In this document: one piece after another, positions 23,371 through 31,973 of the stretch | Position numbering within the stretch: the first letter of the stretch is position 1 | How the letters are laid out: each line of letters starts with the position of its first letter | Assembly: GCF_000300335.1 (NCBI RefSeq) | Contig: NZ_AMRM01000008.1 | Coordinates: 116,816-180,815, forward strand | Direction of reading: 5' to 3' | Source: Nitratireductor pacificus pht-3B | GTDB taxonomy: Bacteria > Pseudomonadota > Alphaproteobacteria > Rhizobiales > Rhizobiaceae | DNA length: 64,000 nucleotides | Notes under the pieces: generated by a model | Database searches by the model: none | Seen by the model: only the letters and a program-made list of their open reading frames with translations | What the model was told of the DNA's origin: nothing | Translations under genes and position numbers: made by a program

Positions 23371-24097
23371 CGGCATCGAGGCTCCGGGCATCGCGCTGGC
23401 CGTGGAGGCCGCGCGGAAGCTCTCGGACGATGTCTGGATCGTCGCGCCGGACGGCAAGCGCACGGCCGCCGGCCCCTCGCTGACCATCGCCCGGCCGCTG
23501 ACCATGCGGCGGCTGGGGGAACAGCGCTTCTCCTGTTCCGGCACGCCGGCGGATTGCATCGTCACGGCGATGGCATGGCTGTTCGCGGACGGCAGGAAGC
23601 CCGACCTGGTGGTGGGCGGCATCAATGACGGGCGGAATGTCGGCGAGGACCTTGCCTATTCCGGCACGCTCGGCGTGGCGCGCGAGGCGACCTTCTGGGG
23701 CGTGCCGGCAATCGGCTTCTCGCGGGTCAAGGAAGCGGAGGTGCAGGTCGGCGATGCGGACTGGCTGGCCCGGCTGATCGAACGCCTCTGGCAGTCGCGC
23801 GGCGACTGGGCCATCGAGGGTCACTGGCTGAGCATCAACCTGCCGACCCGCCTGCCCGCGCCGCTTGCGCAGCCGAGGATCGGCCGCGACAAGATCGCCC
23901 GCAAGACGGAGGTGGTGAAGGACGACGGCGACGTGGTGGAGCTGATCGTGCCGCGCGGCCGCGCCCATGCGCGCAGCGACGGCGACGAGAACAGCATGAT
24001 CGCCGATGGCTTCGCGACGCTGAACCGGCTCAACTGGTTCGGCGAGACCAAGCTGGCCCCGGCCTTCATGGAAGGCCTGCGCGCGGCGGCTCGATAG
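23345..24097 (+). CDS. surE: 5'/3'-nucleotidase SurE-type phosphatase
   Basis: A 250-residue divalent-metal phosphomonoesterase acting on nucleoside monophosphates and related small phosphates. The SurE signature is complete: LISNDDGIEAPGI (metal-binding Asp8-Asp9), GTPADCIVTAM, the VVGGINDGRNVGEDLAYSGTLGVAREA block and VPAIGFS. Housekeeping surE in this group normally sits beside pcm or serS; this one is the last gene of an ABC operon and may be a second copy with a dedicated role. Its start overlaps the MBL-fold gene by 26 bases, so they are co-translated. It is convergent with the Na/Pi cotransporter. Confidence 0.92.
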   Translation: MRILISNDDGIEAPGIALAVEAARKLSDDVWIVAPDGKRTAAGPSLTIARPLTMRRLGEQRFSCSGTPADCIVTAMAWLFADGRKPDLVVGGINDGRNVGEDLAYSGTLGVAREATFWGVPAIGFSRVKEAEVQVGDADWLARLIERLWQSRGDWAIEGHWLSINLPTRLPAPLAQPRIGRDKIARKTEVVKDDGDVVELIVPRGRAHARSDGDENSMIADGFATLNRLNWFGETKLAPAFMEGLRAAAR

Positions 24098-24121
24098 CCT
24101 GCCCGGTGATACTGCGGCGGT

Positions 24122-25786
24122 TCAAACGGCCTTCAGGCGTGAGCCGCTGAGCAGGCCCTGTTCCTCCAGGACGGGGTAGGCGAGCGTCGCCAGTAGCGAA
24201 TTGATCTGCTTCAGGTCGCGGATCGTGTCGAGATGCAGCGAGCTGGTCTCGACGCTCTGCTCCGTGCCCTGCCGCAGCCGCTCGAAATGCCGCCGGCTGG
24301 TTTCCTTCTCCACGTCGCGCAGCCGGTCCTTTTCCATGACGAGCTGGCGCGCCGTCGCCGCATCGCGCGTGACGAGAAGGTTGAAGGAGAGGCGGGCATT
24401 GGCCAGCACCGCCGCATGGAAACTGCACAGTTCGCGCCAGCCTTCCTCGGTGAACTCGACGCCGCGCTCCATCTTCTTCTCCACATGCGCCAGCATGTTG
24501 CGGACGATGATGTCGCCGACCTGCTCCAGCTTGACGCAGACGCCCAGCAGTTCCTGGCAGCGCCGCGCTTCCTCGTCGGACATACCGTGCTCGGTGATGC
24601 GGGCGAGGTACAGCTTGATCGCGGCATGCCGCTTGTCGACCGTGTCGTCGGTCGCTTCCAGCGCGTCGATCGCCTTGCGGTCGGTCTTCTCGTAGAGCTC
24701 GAGAATGCGGCGCAGCATGAACTCGATGGTTTCGCACATGCGCACCGCCTCGCGCGTCACATTGGCCAGTGCCTGCTGCGGATTGTCGAGCGCGTTGTCG
24801 TTCAGGGCACTGGCTTCCTCGGCGGGAGCCGGGGCTTCCTCCGCGGGACGGGTCTGCAGCCTGACGATGGCTTCCGTCGCCTTCAGCACCAGGCGCGACA
24901 GCGGGATGCCGGCGAGCAGGATCAGGATGTTGAAGGCGATGTGCGCGTGGATGATGCGGTCGGCCGGATCCGCGCCGAGCCGATCCAGGGGCGGGTCGAG
25001 CAGGACGAAACATGTCAGCAGGACCACCGAGCCGACACCGCGCATCAGCAGGTTTCCGAGCGGCACCACCCGGTAGGCCGGCGGCGCCGAGCGCGTCAGC
25101 ATCGGGGCGATGAAGGAGCTGCCGAGATTGACCCCGAGCACCATGACGATGCCGAGCTCCGGCGAGACGATGCCGCGCGCCGCGAAGGTGGTCAGCAGCA
25201 GGACCGCCGCGATGCTGGAATGGAACAGGTAGGTGACCACGGCGGCCAGCAGGAAGGCGGTGATCGGATCGCCGGACAGATAGCCGACGATCAGCGGGAC
25301 GATGGTGCTCTGGCGCAGCGGCTCCGACGCCTCGCCCATCATCTCGAGGGACAGGATCAGAAGCCCGACGCCGACCAGGATGCGGCCGCATTGCCGCCAT
25401 TGCCGCCGTTCGGTGGCGAGGAAGATCACCGTTCCGGCCAGCAGGCAGAGCGGTACGAGCAGGGTCAGGTCGAAGCTGAGGATCTTGACCACCAGCGCCG
25501 AGCCCACCTCGGCGCCGCGCACGGCGAGGATGCCCGCGAGGCCGGTGACGATGCCGAGCCCGGCAAAGGAGCCGACGAGCAGGGTGACGGCGGTGGAGCT
25601 TTGCAGGGCGACGGCGAGCGCCAGTCCGGTGAGCGCCGCGAGAACGGGATTCCCGAGCGTCCGGCGCAGGCGCTGGCGCAGCACGTTGCCATAGGCGCGC
25701 TCCACCCCGGTGCGCACCATGCGCGTCGCCCAGAGCAGCAGCGCCACGGCGCCAGCCATATGCAGGAAGAACACCGAGCCGCTCAT
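24122..25786 (-). CDS. Na/Pi cotransporter family protein with PhoU-like domain
   Basis: A 554-residue protein of the NptA/PNaS family. The N-terminal 310 residues hold about nine membrane helices with the two QSS-type repeats expected for sodium-phosphate carriers: VALQSSTAVTLLVGS (about 60) and FHSSIAAVLLLTTFAA (about 190). The C-terminal 220 residues form a PhoU-like helical domain (LERVGDIIV-type motif here as LEQVGDIIVRNMLAHVEKKMERG). It is convergent with surE, 24 bases apart. The position beside a phosphatase-containing operon fits handling (uptake or efflux) of released phosphate. A long AT-rich region lies upstream. Confidence 0.88.
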   Translation of the reverse strand: MSGSVFFLHMAGAVALLLWATRMVRTGVERAYGNVLRQRLRRTLGNPVLAALTGLALAVALQSSTAVTLLVGSFAGLGIVTGLAGILAVRGAEVGSALVVKILSFDLTLLVPLCLLAGTVIFLATERRQWRQCGRILVGVGLLILSLEMMGEASEPLRQSTIVPLIVGYLSGDPITAFLLAAVVTYLFHSSIAAVLLLTTFAARGIVSPELGIVMVLGVNLGSSFIAPMLTRSAPPAYRVVPLGNLLMRGVGSVVLLTCFVLLDPPLDRLGADPADRIIHAHIAFNILILLAGIPLSRLVLKATEAIVRLQTRPAEEAPAPAEEASALNDNALDNPQQALANVTREAVRMCETIEFMLRRILELYEKTDRKAIDALEATDDTVDKRHAAIKLYLARITEHGMSDEEARRCQELLGVCVKLEQVGDIIVRNMLAHVEKKMERGVEFTEEGWRELCSFHAAVLANARLSFNLLVTRDAATARQLVMEKDRLRDVEKETSRRHFERLRQGTEQSVETSSLHLDTIRDLKQINSLLATLAYPVLEEQGLLSGSRLKAV

Positions 25787-26367
25787 CTCACCTCAAGAAC
25801 CTTCATTCGCCGACACGCCTGAACGGTGTCGCCAATCATCGACAGGCTAATGCGGATTGTGCCCAATTCGAGACGCCGGCGACACTGGCTATTACATGTT
25901 ACATTAGTAATATTAAAATGACAAATGTTCAAAATCCAGGATCGGCATGGAGTCGCCTCAGCGCGGGAGAGCCGCGCGAGGTCAAGTTTCTGGAAGCTTC
26001 GCTTGGGGCGTCGGCATTCCTCCCCGGAGAATTCACAATCCCGTAGCAAATGGATATTATCAGTATTGACGAAAGAAAAGAATTAATAAATATTTGTTTG
26101 AGAAGGGGGTATTGCAAGTATAATATATATTATTTCTAATTATTATTATGAATGGCAGGATTTATTGAGCGGACAGGGGTGCCCTGCCGTTCAAAAGACA
26201 GTGGCTCGCAACCGGGCTGCGCATCAACGTCCCGCGTGAGAATCCTGTTCACAAGGGGTGTGTGGCGAGGAGACGATTCTCTCGTCATTTAAGCCGCCGG
26301 CCCGCGCCGGCAATTTGCAAAGGGGCCCCAAAGGATGGTCCCCATATTTCAGAACGGAGTTTGAATT
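25787..26367. other. AT-rich intergenic island
   Basis: A gene-free stretch of about 580 bases. The part 25850-26160 is far richer in A and T than anything else in the window (for example ATATATATTATTTC near 26125), with short interspersed GC-normal pieces. Only tiny frames occur, such as ATG 26050 encoding 29 residues. It may hold the promoter of the Gly-rich peptide gene and is a likely sign of acquired DNA. Confidence 0.6.
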
Positions 26368-26676
26368 ATGAAAGAATACTTTGTTGGTTCGGACGGTCTG
26401 CACGCTCCCATCAGCTTCGGTGGCGGCGGATCATCCTCACTGTCTTCCGTAACCACCGCGGGTGAGTTCGGCATCGCGGTCGGGGGACCAATCGGCGCAG
26501 GTCTGGGAACGGCTGCAGGCGCATTGATCGGCGGCGCGACCGGATCACTGTTCACCCCCGTCGGAACCATGGCGGGCGCTGGCCTCGGTGCAACCATCGG
26601 CAGCGCCATCGGCACGGCTGGAGGCACGGCCCTTGGCGCTCTCGTCGGAGGTTTAGCCGGCGGCTTCTCCGCTTAG
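26368..26676 (+). CDS. Glycine-rich bacteriocin-like small protein (102 aa)
   Basis: The first 24 residues (MKEYFVGSDGLHAPISFGGG...) are a polar leader ending in a Gly4-Ser3 stretch. The remaining 78 residues are a glycine-zipper region rich in GxxxG: GIAVGGPIGAGLGTAAGA, LIGGATGSLFTPVGTMAGAG, LGATIGSAIGTAGGTALGA. This pattern is seen in class II bacteriocin or microcin precursors and in glycine-zipper membrane proteins. The Gly-Gly run could be a processing site, but no peptidase-transporter or immunity gene is adjacent. GGAG lies 9 bases before the ATG, and a perfect terminator follows, so it is a monocistronic, deliberately expressed unit preceded by AT-rich DNA. Confidence 0.65.
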   Translation: MKEYFVGSDGLHAPISFGGGGSSSLSSVTTAGEFGIAVGGPIGAGLGTAAGALIGGATGSLFTPVGTMAGAGLGATIGSAIGTAGGTALGALVGGLAGGFSA

Positions 26677-26698
26677 CACGGGTCTTCCTATTGATTGG

Positions 26699-26727
26699 GC
26701 GCCGGTCCGGGCGGGCCGGCGCTTTTT
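26699..26727 (+). terminator. Rho-independent terminator of the Gly-rich peptide gene
   Basis: GCGCCGG (26699-26705) pairs with CCGGCGC (26716-26722) and is followed directly by TTTTT, 22 bases after the stop codon. Confidence 0.85.
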
Positions 26728-26828
26728 GGGTTTTCCGTTCTGAGCATTCTACGGCGCATCATGTGATGCATCTGCGTTGCGGGTGGTCCATAGTAAGCCT
26801 TCTGGAATCACAGAGTGAGAGCAAACTC

Positions 26829-28256
26829 ATGTCGGAAGCGGATATCGGGCTTGTCGGCCTTGGAGTGATGGGCGCGAATCTTGCGCTCAACATTGCCGAG
26901 AAGGGCTACACGATAGCGGTCAACAATCGTTCGTCCGCCAGGATAGACGACTTCATGGCAATGGCCCGCCGAGAGGGACTGGACGCACGCGCGCTCCCCG
27001 AGGCCGATCTCGCGGCCTTCGTCCGCTCCGTCAGGACGCCGCGTTCGATCATCATCATGGTCAAGGCCGGCAAGCCGGTGGATGACATGATCGACCAGCT
27101 CGTCCCCCTGCTCGACAAGGGCGACGCGATCATCGAGTGCGGCAACTCCCTGTTCAGCGATACGCAGCGCCGTTTCGAGAGGCTGAAACCCGTGGGCATC
27201 GGCTATCTGGGCGTCGGCGTTTCCGGTGGCGCCGAGGGCGCGCGGCACGGGCCGTCGATCATGGTCGGCGGATCGCGGGAGGAGTGGCGCAACGCCGAGC
27301 CGGTGCTGAAGGCCATCGCGGCCGATTTCGAGGGCGAAAGCTGCTGCGCCTGGCTGGGCGAAGGGGGCGCGGGTCATTTCGTCAAGACGATCCACAACGG
27401 GATCGAGTATGGCGACATGCAGATGATCGCCGAGATCTACGGCATCATGCGCGACGGACTGGGCATGGATGCGGCGGAAGCGGCTTGCGTCTTCAAGCGC
27501 TGGAACGAGGGGCCGCTGAACTCCTACCTGATCGAGATCACGGGCCACGTCCTGGAGGCGGTTGACGGGGAGACCGGCAGGCCGCTGGTGGAGCTGATCC
27601 TCGACAAGGCGGGCCAGAAGGGCACGGGTGTCTGGTCCGCGATTGCAGCGCAGGAACTCGGCGTTCCGGCGACCGCCATCGAAGGCGCGGTTGCCGCCCG
27701 TTCCATCTCGTCGCGCAAGGACGAGCGCATCGCCGCCGAGGCAATCTATGGAAGGCCGGGCGCGGGCGGCATGGCGGCGGCGATCGACGATCTCGAGAAG
27801 GCGTTGCTCGCCGGTAAGATCGTCTCCTACACGCAGGGCCTCTCCGTCATGGCCAGAGCGTCGGAGCAGAACGGCTGGGGCCTGCAACTGTCGACCATCG
27901 CCAAGATCTGGCGCGCCGGATGCATCATCCGCTCGCGCTTCCTCGGCCAGATGGCGACGGCCTTCGAGGGCGATGCATCGACCAATCTGCTGATGGTGCC
28001 GGATTTCGTCGCGCTGATGAAGGAGTGCCACGGGCCGCTGCGCCGGGTCGTGGCAGCGGGCGCGATGGCGGAGCTGCCGCTCATCTGCCTCTCCTCGGCG
28101 CTGTCCTATTTCGATGCCAGCCGGCAGGCGCGCGGCACGGCGAACCTGATCCAGGGCCAGCGCGATTTCTTCGGGGCGCACGGCTTCGAGATCGAGGGGC
28201 GCGGCAGCGATCTGCACGGCGTCTGGCCGGCGACCATCGACAAGGCCGCGGAATAG
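26829..28256 (+). CDS. gnd: NADP-dependent 6-phosphogluconate dehydrogenase, decarboxylating
   Basis: Oxidises 6-phosphogluconate to ribulose 5-phosphate, CO2 and NADPH. The 475-residue protein starts MSEADIGLVGLGVMGANLALN (Rossmann GxGxxG), with NNRS for the adenosine phosphate, ECGNSLFSDTQRR, GVGVSGGAEGARHGPSIMVGG and the catalytic HFVKTIHNGIEYGDMQMIAE (Lys and Asn). Late marks are RDFFGAHGFE and WPATIDKAAE. It is the long homodimeric type. I start at ATG 26829, preceded by GAGAG; the upstream open frame is not coding-like. No Entner-Doudoroff neighbour is present. Confidence 0.95.
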   Translation: MSEADIGLVGLGVMGANLALNIAEKGYTIAVNNRSSARIDDFMAMARREGLDARALPEADLAAFVRSVRTPRSIIIMVKAGKPVDDMIDQLVPLLDKGDAIIECGNSLFSDTQRRFERLKPVGIGYLGVGVSGGAEGARHGPSIMVGGSREEWRNAEPVLKAIAADFEGESCCAWLGEGGAGHFVKTIHNGIEYGDMQMIAEIYGIMRDGLGMDAAEAACVFKRWNEGPLNSYLIEITGHVLEAVDGETGRPLVELILDKAGQKGTGVWSAIAAQELGVPATAIEGAVAARSISSRKDERIAAEAIYGRPGAGGMAAAIDDLEKALLAGKIVSYTQGLSVMARASEQNGWGLQLSTIAKIWRAGCIIRSRFLGQMATAFEGDASTNLLMVPDFVALMKECHGPLRRVVAAGAMAELPLICLSSALSYFDASRQARGTANLIQGQRDFFGAHGFEIEGRGSDLHGVWPATIDKAAE

Positions 28257-28265
28257 AACAGGGCA

Positions 28266-28302
28266 AGAAAAAGCCCGGCGCGGGGGCGACCCGGCCGGGC
28301 TT
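28266..28302 (-). terminator. Terminator of the peroxiredoxin gene
   Basis: AAGCCCGG (28271-28278) and CCGGGCTT (28295-28302) pair; on the minus strand the stem is followed by a run of T (28266-28270). It lies in the gap between the convergent gnd and peroxiredoxin genes and may stop both. Confidence 0.75.
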
Positions 28303-28322
28303 CTGGTTCAATCTGAAATGCC

Positions 28323-28865
28323 TCAGGCGGCGACGGCGTCGCCGGCCTTGAGGTTCTCAAGAATGTTCTGCGGCGAGGAAACGCCATAGGGGTCGCTCTG
28401 GCAGTTGTCGGAGAAGCCTTCTTCCTCGAACCACTTCTCGACGATGCCGTTGTTGACGACGGCGGCGTAGCGCCAGGAGCGCATGCCGAAGCCGAGATTG
28501 TCCTTGGCGACCAGCATGCCCATCTTGCGCGTGAACTCGCCCGAGCCGTCCGGGATCAGCTTGACGTTCTCGAGTCCCTGGGTCTTGCCCCAGGCGTTCA
28601 TGACGAAGGCGTCGTTGACGGAGACGCAGTAGATCTCGTCGATGCCCTGCGCCTGGAATTCCGCGTAGAGCTTCTCGAAGTCGGGAAGCTGGAAGGTCGA
28701 GCAGGTCGGCGTGAAGGCGCCCGGCAGGGAGAACAGAACGACGCGCTTGCCGGCGAAGTAGTCGGCCGTGGTCTTGTCTTCCCAGCGAAAGGGGTTCGGG
28801 CCTTCGATGGTCTCGTCGCGCACGCGGGTGCGGAACGTGACGTCGGGAACTTTTCTAACCGTCAT
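28323..28865 (-). CDS. Peroxiredoxin (Prx5-like)
   Basis: A 180-residue thiol peroxidase reducing hydrogen or organic peroxides. The peroxidatic Cys55 is in LFSLPGAFTPTCSTFQLP, the exact Prx5-group signature. IYCVSVNDAFVMNAWGKTQG and VKLIPDGSGEFTRKMGM follow. A second Cys (FSDNCQSDPYG, about residue 156) could act in resolution or glutathionylation. It is longer by about 20 residues at the N-terminus than plain bacterial Prx5, but contains no glutaredoxin fusion. It is convergent with gnd, which can supply NADPH for the reducing system. Confidence 0.92.
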   Translation of the reverse strand: MTVRKVPDVTFRTRVRDETIEGPNPFRWEDKTTADYFAGKRVVLFSLPGAFTPTCSTFQLPDFEKLYAEFQAQGIDEIYCVSVNDAFVMNAWGKTQGLENVKLIPDGSGEFTRKMGMLVAKDNLGFGMRSWRYAAVVNNGIVEKWFEEEGFSDNCQSDPYGVSSPQNILENLKAGDAVAA

Positions 28866-29040
28866 GACTGGTCCTTCGACAATAAAGCTGCGCCCGCCCG
28901 CCGGGAGGGGGAAGGAGGCGCGGGAGGTTGGTTTGGCTGAGTTCCTTGATCGGGGGGATAGTCCGGGAACCGGCGCCGGAATAGAACATGTCGCGGGCGC
29001 GAATGAAAGACCTCACGCTGCGTCAATCCGCAGCATGCTG

Positions 29041-29649
29041 TCACGACCGGCTGAAGGCCATCGCTCCGCCGGAGGCAATCAGCACACCGCCGACCAGCCG
29101 GTTCAGATAGACGAACACGCGCTCCGATTTCAGCATTCTGCCGACCGCCGCGCCGGCCACGACATAGATGAGGACGGCGGCGATCTCGAGCAGGAGAAAG
29201 GCCCCGCCCATGGCCGTGAGCTGCTTCCAGGCCGGTTGTGAGGCGTCGATGAACTGCGGGAAGAACGCCGTGAAGATGGCGATGGCCTTGGGGTTGCTGA
29301 TGGCGATCATGAAGTCGCGCCGCAAAAGGGCGCCGAGCGCCTTGTCGAGCGCTTGGGTCGTGGCCAGCGCCCGCGCCTTGCGCCAGAACTGGATGCCCAC
29401 ATAGACGAGATAGATGGCGCCGATCATCTTGATGATGGTGAAGGCCGTCGCCGACGCGGCCAGCACGGCGCCGAGGCCGACGATGGTGACGACGATCAGG
29501 AGCACGAAGGCCGGGAGCCGCCCGAGGCCGCCAAGCAGCGCCGGGACGAGGCCGAGCCGCGCGGCGTTGCCGAATGCCAGCATGTTGTTGGGGCCGGGCG
29601 CGCAGTTGAGCGCGAAGCAGGCCGGAATGAAAATCGACCAGGCGATCAT
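29041..29649 (-). CDS. LysE family amino-acid exporter
   Basis: A 202-residue inner-membrane exporter with six predicted helices. The start SIFIPACFALNCAPGPNNMLAFGNAARLG contains the LysE/RhtB motif (CAPGPNN), and AISNPKAIAIFTAFFPQFID (about 120) is the second family mark. The ATG at 29649 is chosen; an in-frame TTG at 29658 is an alternative. It lies 77 bases after an EamA exporter gene on the same strand and near a lysine-dehydrogenase-like gene with an Lrp regulator, so export of lysine or another basic amino acid is plausible. Confidence 0.88.
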   Translation of the reverse strand: MIAWSIFIPACFALNCAPGPNNMLAFGNAARLGLVPALLGGLGRLPAFVLLIVVTIVGLGAVLAASATAFTIIKMIGAIYLVYVGIQFWRKARALATTQALDKALGALLRRDFMIAISNPKAIAIFTAFFPQFIDASQPAWKQLTAMGGAFLLLEIAAVLIYVVAGAAVGRMLKSERVFVYLNRLVGGVLIASGGAMAFSRS

Positions 29650-29734
29650 GGAGGGCAATCCCGGGAACAGGTTGAGGATATCTAACGCAGAACCCGCGGC
29701 TCCGCCACGGCTCTTTCACTGTCCCGATCCCGGG

Positions 29735-30643
29735 TCAGGCCTGCGCGGGCGCGGGCCTCGCCATGGCCCGTTCGCGCAGGACGATATAGAGGCCGGCCGC
29801 CATGGTGATGGCGATGCCGATCGAGGCCAGGCCGTTTGGCAGGTCCTGAAACACCAGCCAGCCGATTGCCGTGGCGAACGGGATCTCCAGATACTGGATC
29901 GGCGCCACGACGGTCGAGGGGGCAAAACGCAGCGACCACGTCATCAGCAGATGGGCGAAGGTGCCGAGGAAACCGGCGCCGATCAGCAGCAGGATTTCGC
30001 GCAGATCCGGCGTGACCAGCCGAAGCACAGGCAGGTCCAGCCCGACATTGGCGATGAGAAGGCCGACGAGGCCAACGGTCGCGAACACGCCGCTCACGGC
30101 CTGCAGGGCGAGCGGGTCCGCTTCCTTGGAGATCTGTCGCGTGACCAACATATAGCCGGCAAATGAAACCGCCACCACCAGCGGCAGCAGCGCCGGCGCG
30201 CCGACGGTGGCGAAACTGGGCTGCACGACGAGCAGCGTCCCGACGAAGCCGACCGTGCAGGCGGTCAGCCGGCGCGGACCCACGTCCTCGCCGAGGAAGA
30301 ACTTGCCGAGCGCCAGCATGATGAAAGGCATGACGAAGGCGATCGCCACCGCGTCGGCCAGCGGCAGGTAGCGCAGCGAAAGGAACATGGCGCCGATGCC
30401 GATGATCTGCAGGATGGTGCGCAGCACCGTCAGCCGCAGGGCGCGCGGGCTCATGGCGACCCGGGTGCCGGTCCACCAGATGATCGGGAACAGGAAGACC
30501 ACCTGCGCCGTGAACCGCACCGTCAGAAGCTGGATCAGCGGGATCGTGGCCCCCAGAAGCTTGGCGATCGAGTCGCCCATGGGGGCGACCGCGCAGAAGC
30601 CGATCATCAGGAGAATGCCAAGAAGCGGGCGGTCAGCGGACAT
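29735..30643 (-). CDS. DMT-superfamily (EamA) transporter
   Basis: A 302-residue membrane protein with ten hydrophobic segments in two EamA repeats (about 10-140 and 155-292). Marks include MIGFCAVAPMGDSIAKLLG at the start, FLSLRYLPLADAVAIAFVMPFIMLALGKFFLGE (first repeat end) and SLRFAPSTVVAPIQYLEIPFATAIGWLVFQDLPNG (second repeat). Members export metabolites such as amino acids; the substrate is not predictable. It lies between the LysE gene and the saccharopine dehydrogenase-family gene on the same strand. Confidence 0.88.
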   Translation of the reverse strand: MSADRPLLGILLMIGFCAVAPMGDSIAKLLGATIPLIQLLTVRFTAQVVFLFPIIWWTGTRVAMSPRALRLTVLRTILQIIGIGAMFLSLRYLPLADAVAIAFVMPFIMLALGKFFLGEDVGPRRLTACTVGFVGTLLVVQPSFATVGAPALLPLVVAVSFAGYMLVTRQISKEADPLALQAVSGVFATVGLVGLLIANVGLDLPVLRLVTPDLREILLLIGAGFLGTFAHLLMTWSLRFAPSTVVAPIQYLEIPFATAIGWLVFQDLPNGLASIGIAITMAAGLYIVLRERAMARPAPAQA

Positions 30644-30751
30644 TGCGCGACATTATGGGCGGCGGGCCGGGCGCACAATGTCACATGGAGGCCAAACGGT
30701 ACGGCCAGCGAAGGGATTTCGCTGGCCGCCGGATGCAGGGTTCTGCCGGAT

Positions 30752-31852
30752 TTACGCCGCGCAGGCGGCGCGGTCCTCGGGCAGATAGGTGCGGCCGAAG
30801 CGGTTGGCGAGGAAGTCGTCGAGCGCGATGTCTTCCTGCTGCACGAGGCCGCTGGCGGGCAGCTTGCCGGCGGCGAGCAGGTCGAGCACGGTGCAGATGC
30901 CGGCCGCCGTGGTCTTCTGGATGGCGCTGTGGGCGCCGGGACCCGCCGGGTCCGCATGGATCGTGTTGGCATAGCTCTCCTGCAGCAGCCGGCCGTTCTT
31001 CAGCCCGGTGATCGTGACGAAGATCACCACCACGTCCTGCATGGTTGCCGGCAGAGCATGCTCGAAGAGCTCCTTCAGCAGGTCGCGCCGCTCGGCGAGC
31101 CGCAGGTCGTTGAGCAGGATCTTCATGATCGCCGCATGGCCGGGATAGCGGATGGTCCGGTAGTTCAGATTGCGCACGCGTCCGTCGAGCGACTGGCAGA
31201 TGGAGCCGAGGCCACCCGAGGTGTTGAATGCCTCGTAGCGCACGCCGTCGAGCGAGAACTCCTCGAGGCCCTCCATCGGCGCCACTTCCTTGAGCTGGCC
31301 GTCGACGATCGCCTCGCAGGGCTCGCAATATTCGTTGATCACCCCTTCGGGCGACCAGGTCAAATTGTAGTTCAGCGCATTGGCGGGGAATTGCGGCAGC
31401 GCGCCGACGCGCATCCTGACATCGTGCAGCGTGTCGAAACGCTTCGCGAGCGAGTTGGCGGCGATGGTGATGAAGCCCGGCGCCAGGCCGCATTGCGGGA
31501 TGAAGGCGGTGCCGGCCGAGGCGGCGATCTCCTTCACACGGCGCGTGCTCCTGACGTCTTCCGTGAGATCGAGATAATGCGTGCCGGCCCTTGCCGCCGC
31601 TTCCGCGATCGGCACGGTCAGGTGATAGGGCGCCGCGTTGAGGACCGCGAACGCACCGTCGAGCACGTTGGTCAGCGCTCCCGTGTCCGACAGGTCCGCC
31701 GCGACGCCCGCGATCCGGGGATGGGCGGGCAGAACGGCGAGCTGTTCGGCGGAACGGTCGGCGACCGTGACCGCATAGTCGCCGGAAGCCCCCAGCATTT
31801 CCGCAATCGTCGAGCCGATCCGCCCCGCGCCTGTCACTACGATCTGTTTCAT
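30752..31852 (-). CDS. Saccharopine dehydrogenase-family oxidoreductase
   Basis: A 366-residue NAD(P)-dependent enzyme. It starts MKQIVVTGAGRIGSTIAEMLG (Rossmann loop); the family continues with LNAAPYHLTVPIAEAAARAGTHYLDLTEDV (about 90-120) and FIPQCGLAPGFITIAANSLAKRFD. The length and the CGLAPG motif resemble lysine 6-dehydrogenase/carboxynorspermidine-type members rather than fungal saccharopine reductase. An AAGGG SD sits before ATG 31852. The longer frame upstream runs into the divergent regulator. Divergent from an Lrp-type regulator 121 bases away, it probably uses an amino acid (lysine or a relative) as substrate. Confidence 0.87.
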   Translation of the reverse strand: MKQIVVTGAGRIGSTIAEMLGASGDYAVTVADRSAEQLAVLPAHPRIAGVAADLSDTGALTNVLDGAFAVLNAAPYHLTVPIAEAAARAGTHYLDLTEDVRSTRRVKEIAASAGTAFIPQCGLAPGFITIAANSLAKRFDTLHDVRMRVGALPQFPANALNYNLTWSPEGVINEYCEPCEAIVDGQLKEVAPMEGLEEFSLDGVRYEAFNTSGGLGSICQSLDGRVRNLNYRTIRYPGHAAIMKILLNDLRLAERRDLLKELFEHALPATMQDVVVIFVTITGLKNGRLLQESYANTIHADPAGPGAHSAIQKTTAAGICTVLDLLAAGKLPASGLVQQEDIALDDFLANRFGRTYLPEDRAACAA

Positions 31853-31973
31853 CCCATGCCCTTTCCGATTCTTGGTGATGGACAATGGTCGCTGGCGGCG
31901 GCGTTGAAATGAAGATGCGTTCTGAGTAATCTGATTGCGACTTTCAAGCAGAATAACGAGAGAAGAAGTCAAT

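Noticed and set aside
25929..26117. 62-residue minus-strand frame with a hydrophobic start
   Set aside because: The hydrophobic part is created by AT-rich sequence and the rest is low-complexity; no ribosome site, no family.
26050..26139. 29-codon frame in the AT-rich island (MDIISIDERKELINICLRRG...)
   Set aside because: The composition looks protein-like, but there is no ribosome site and the length is within chance in AT-rich DNA.
26691..26828. Longer N-terminus for gnd from 26691
   Set aside because: The extra 46 residues begin in the terminator of the previous gene and lack coding character; the family starts just before GLVGLGVMG.
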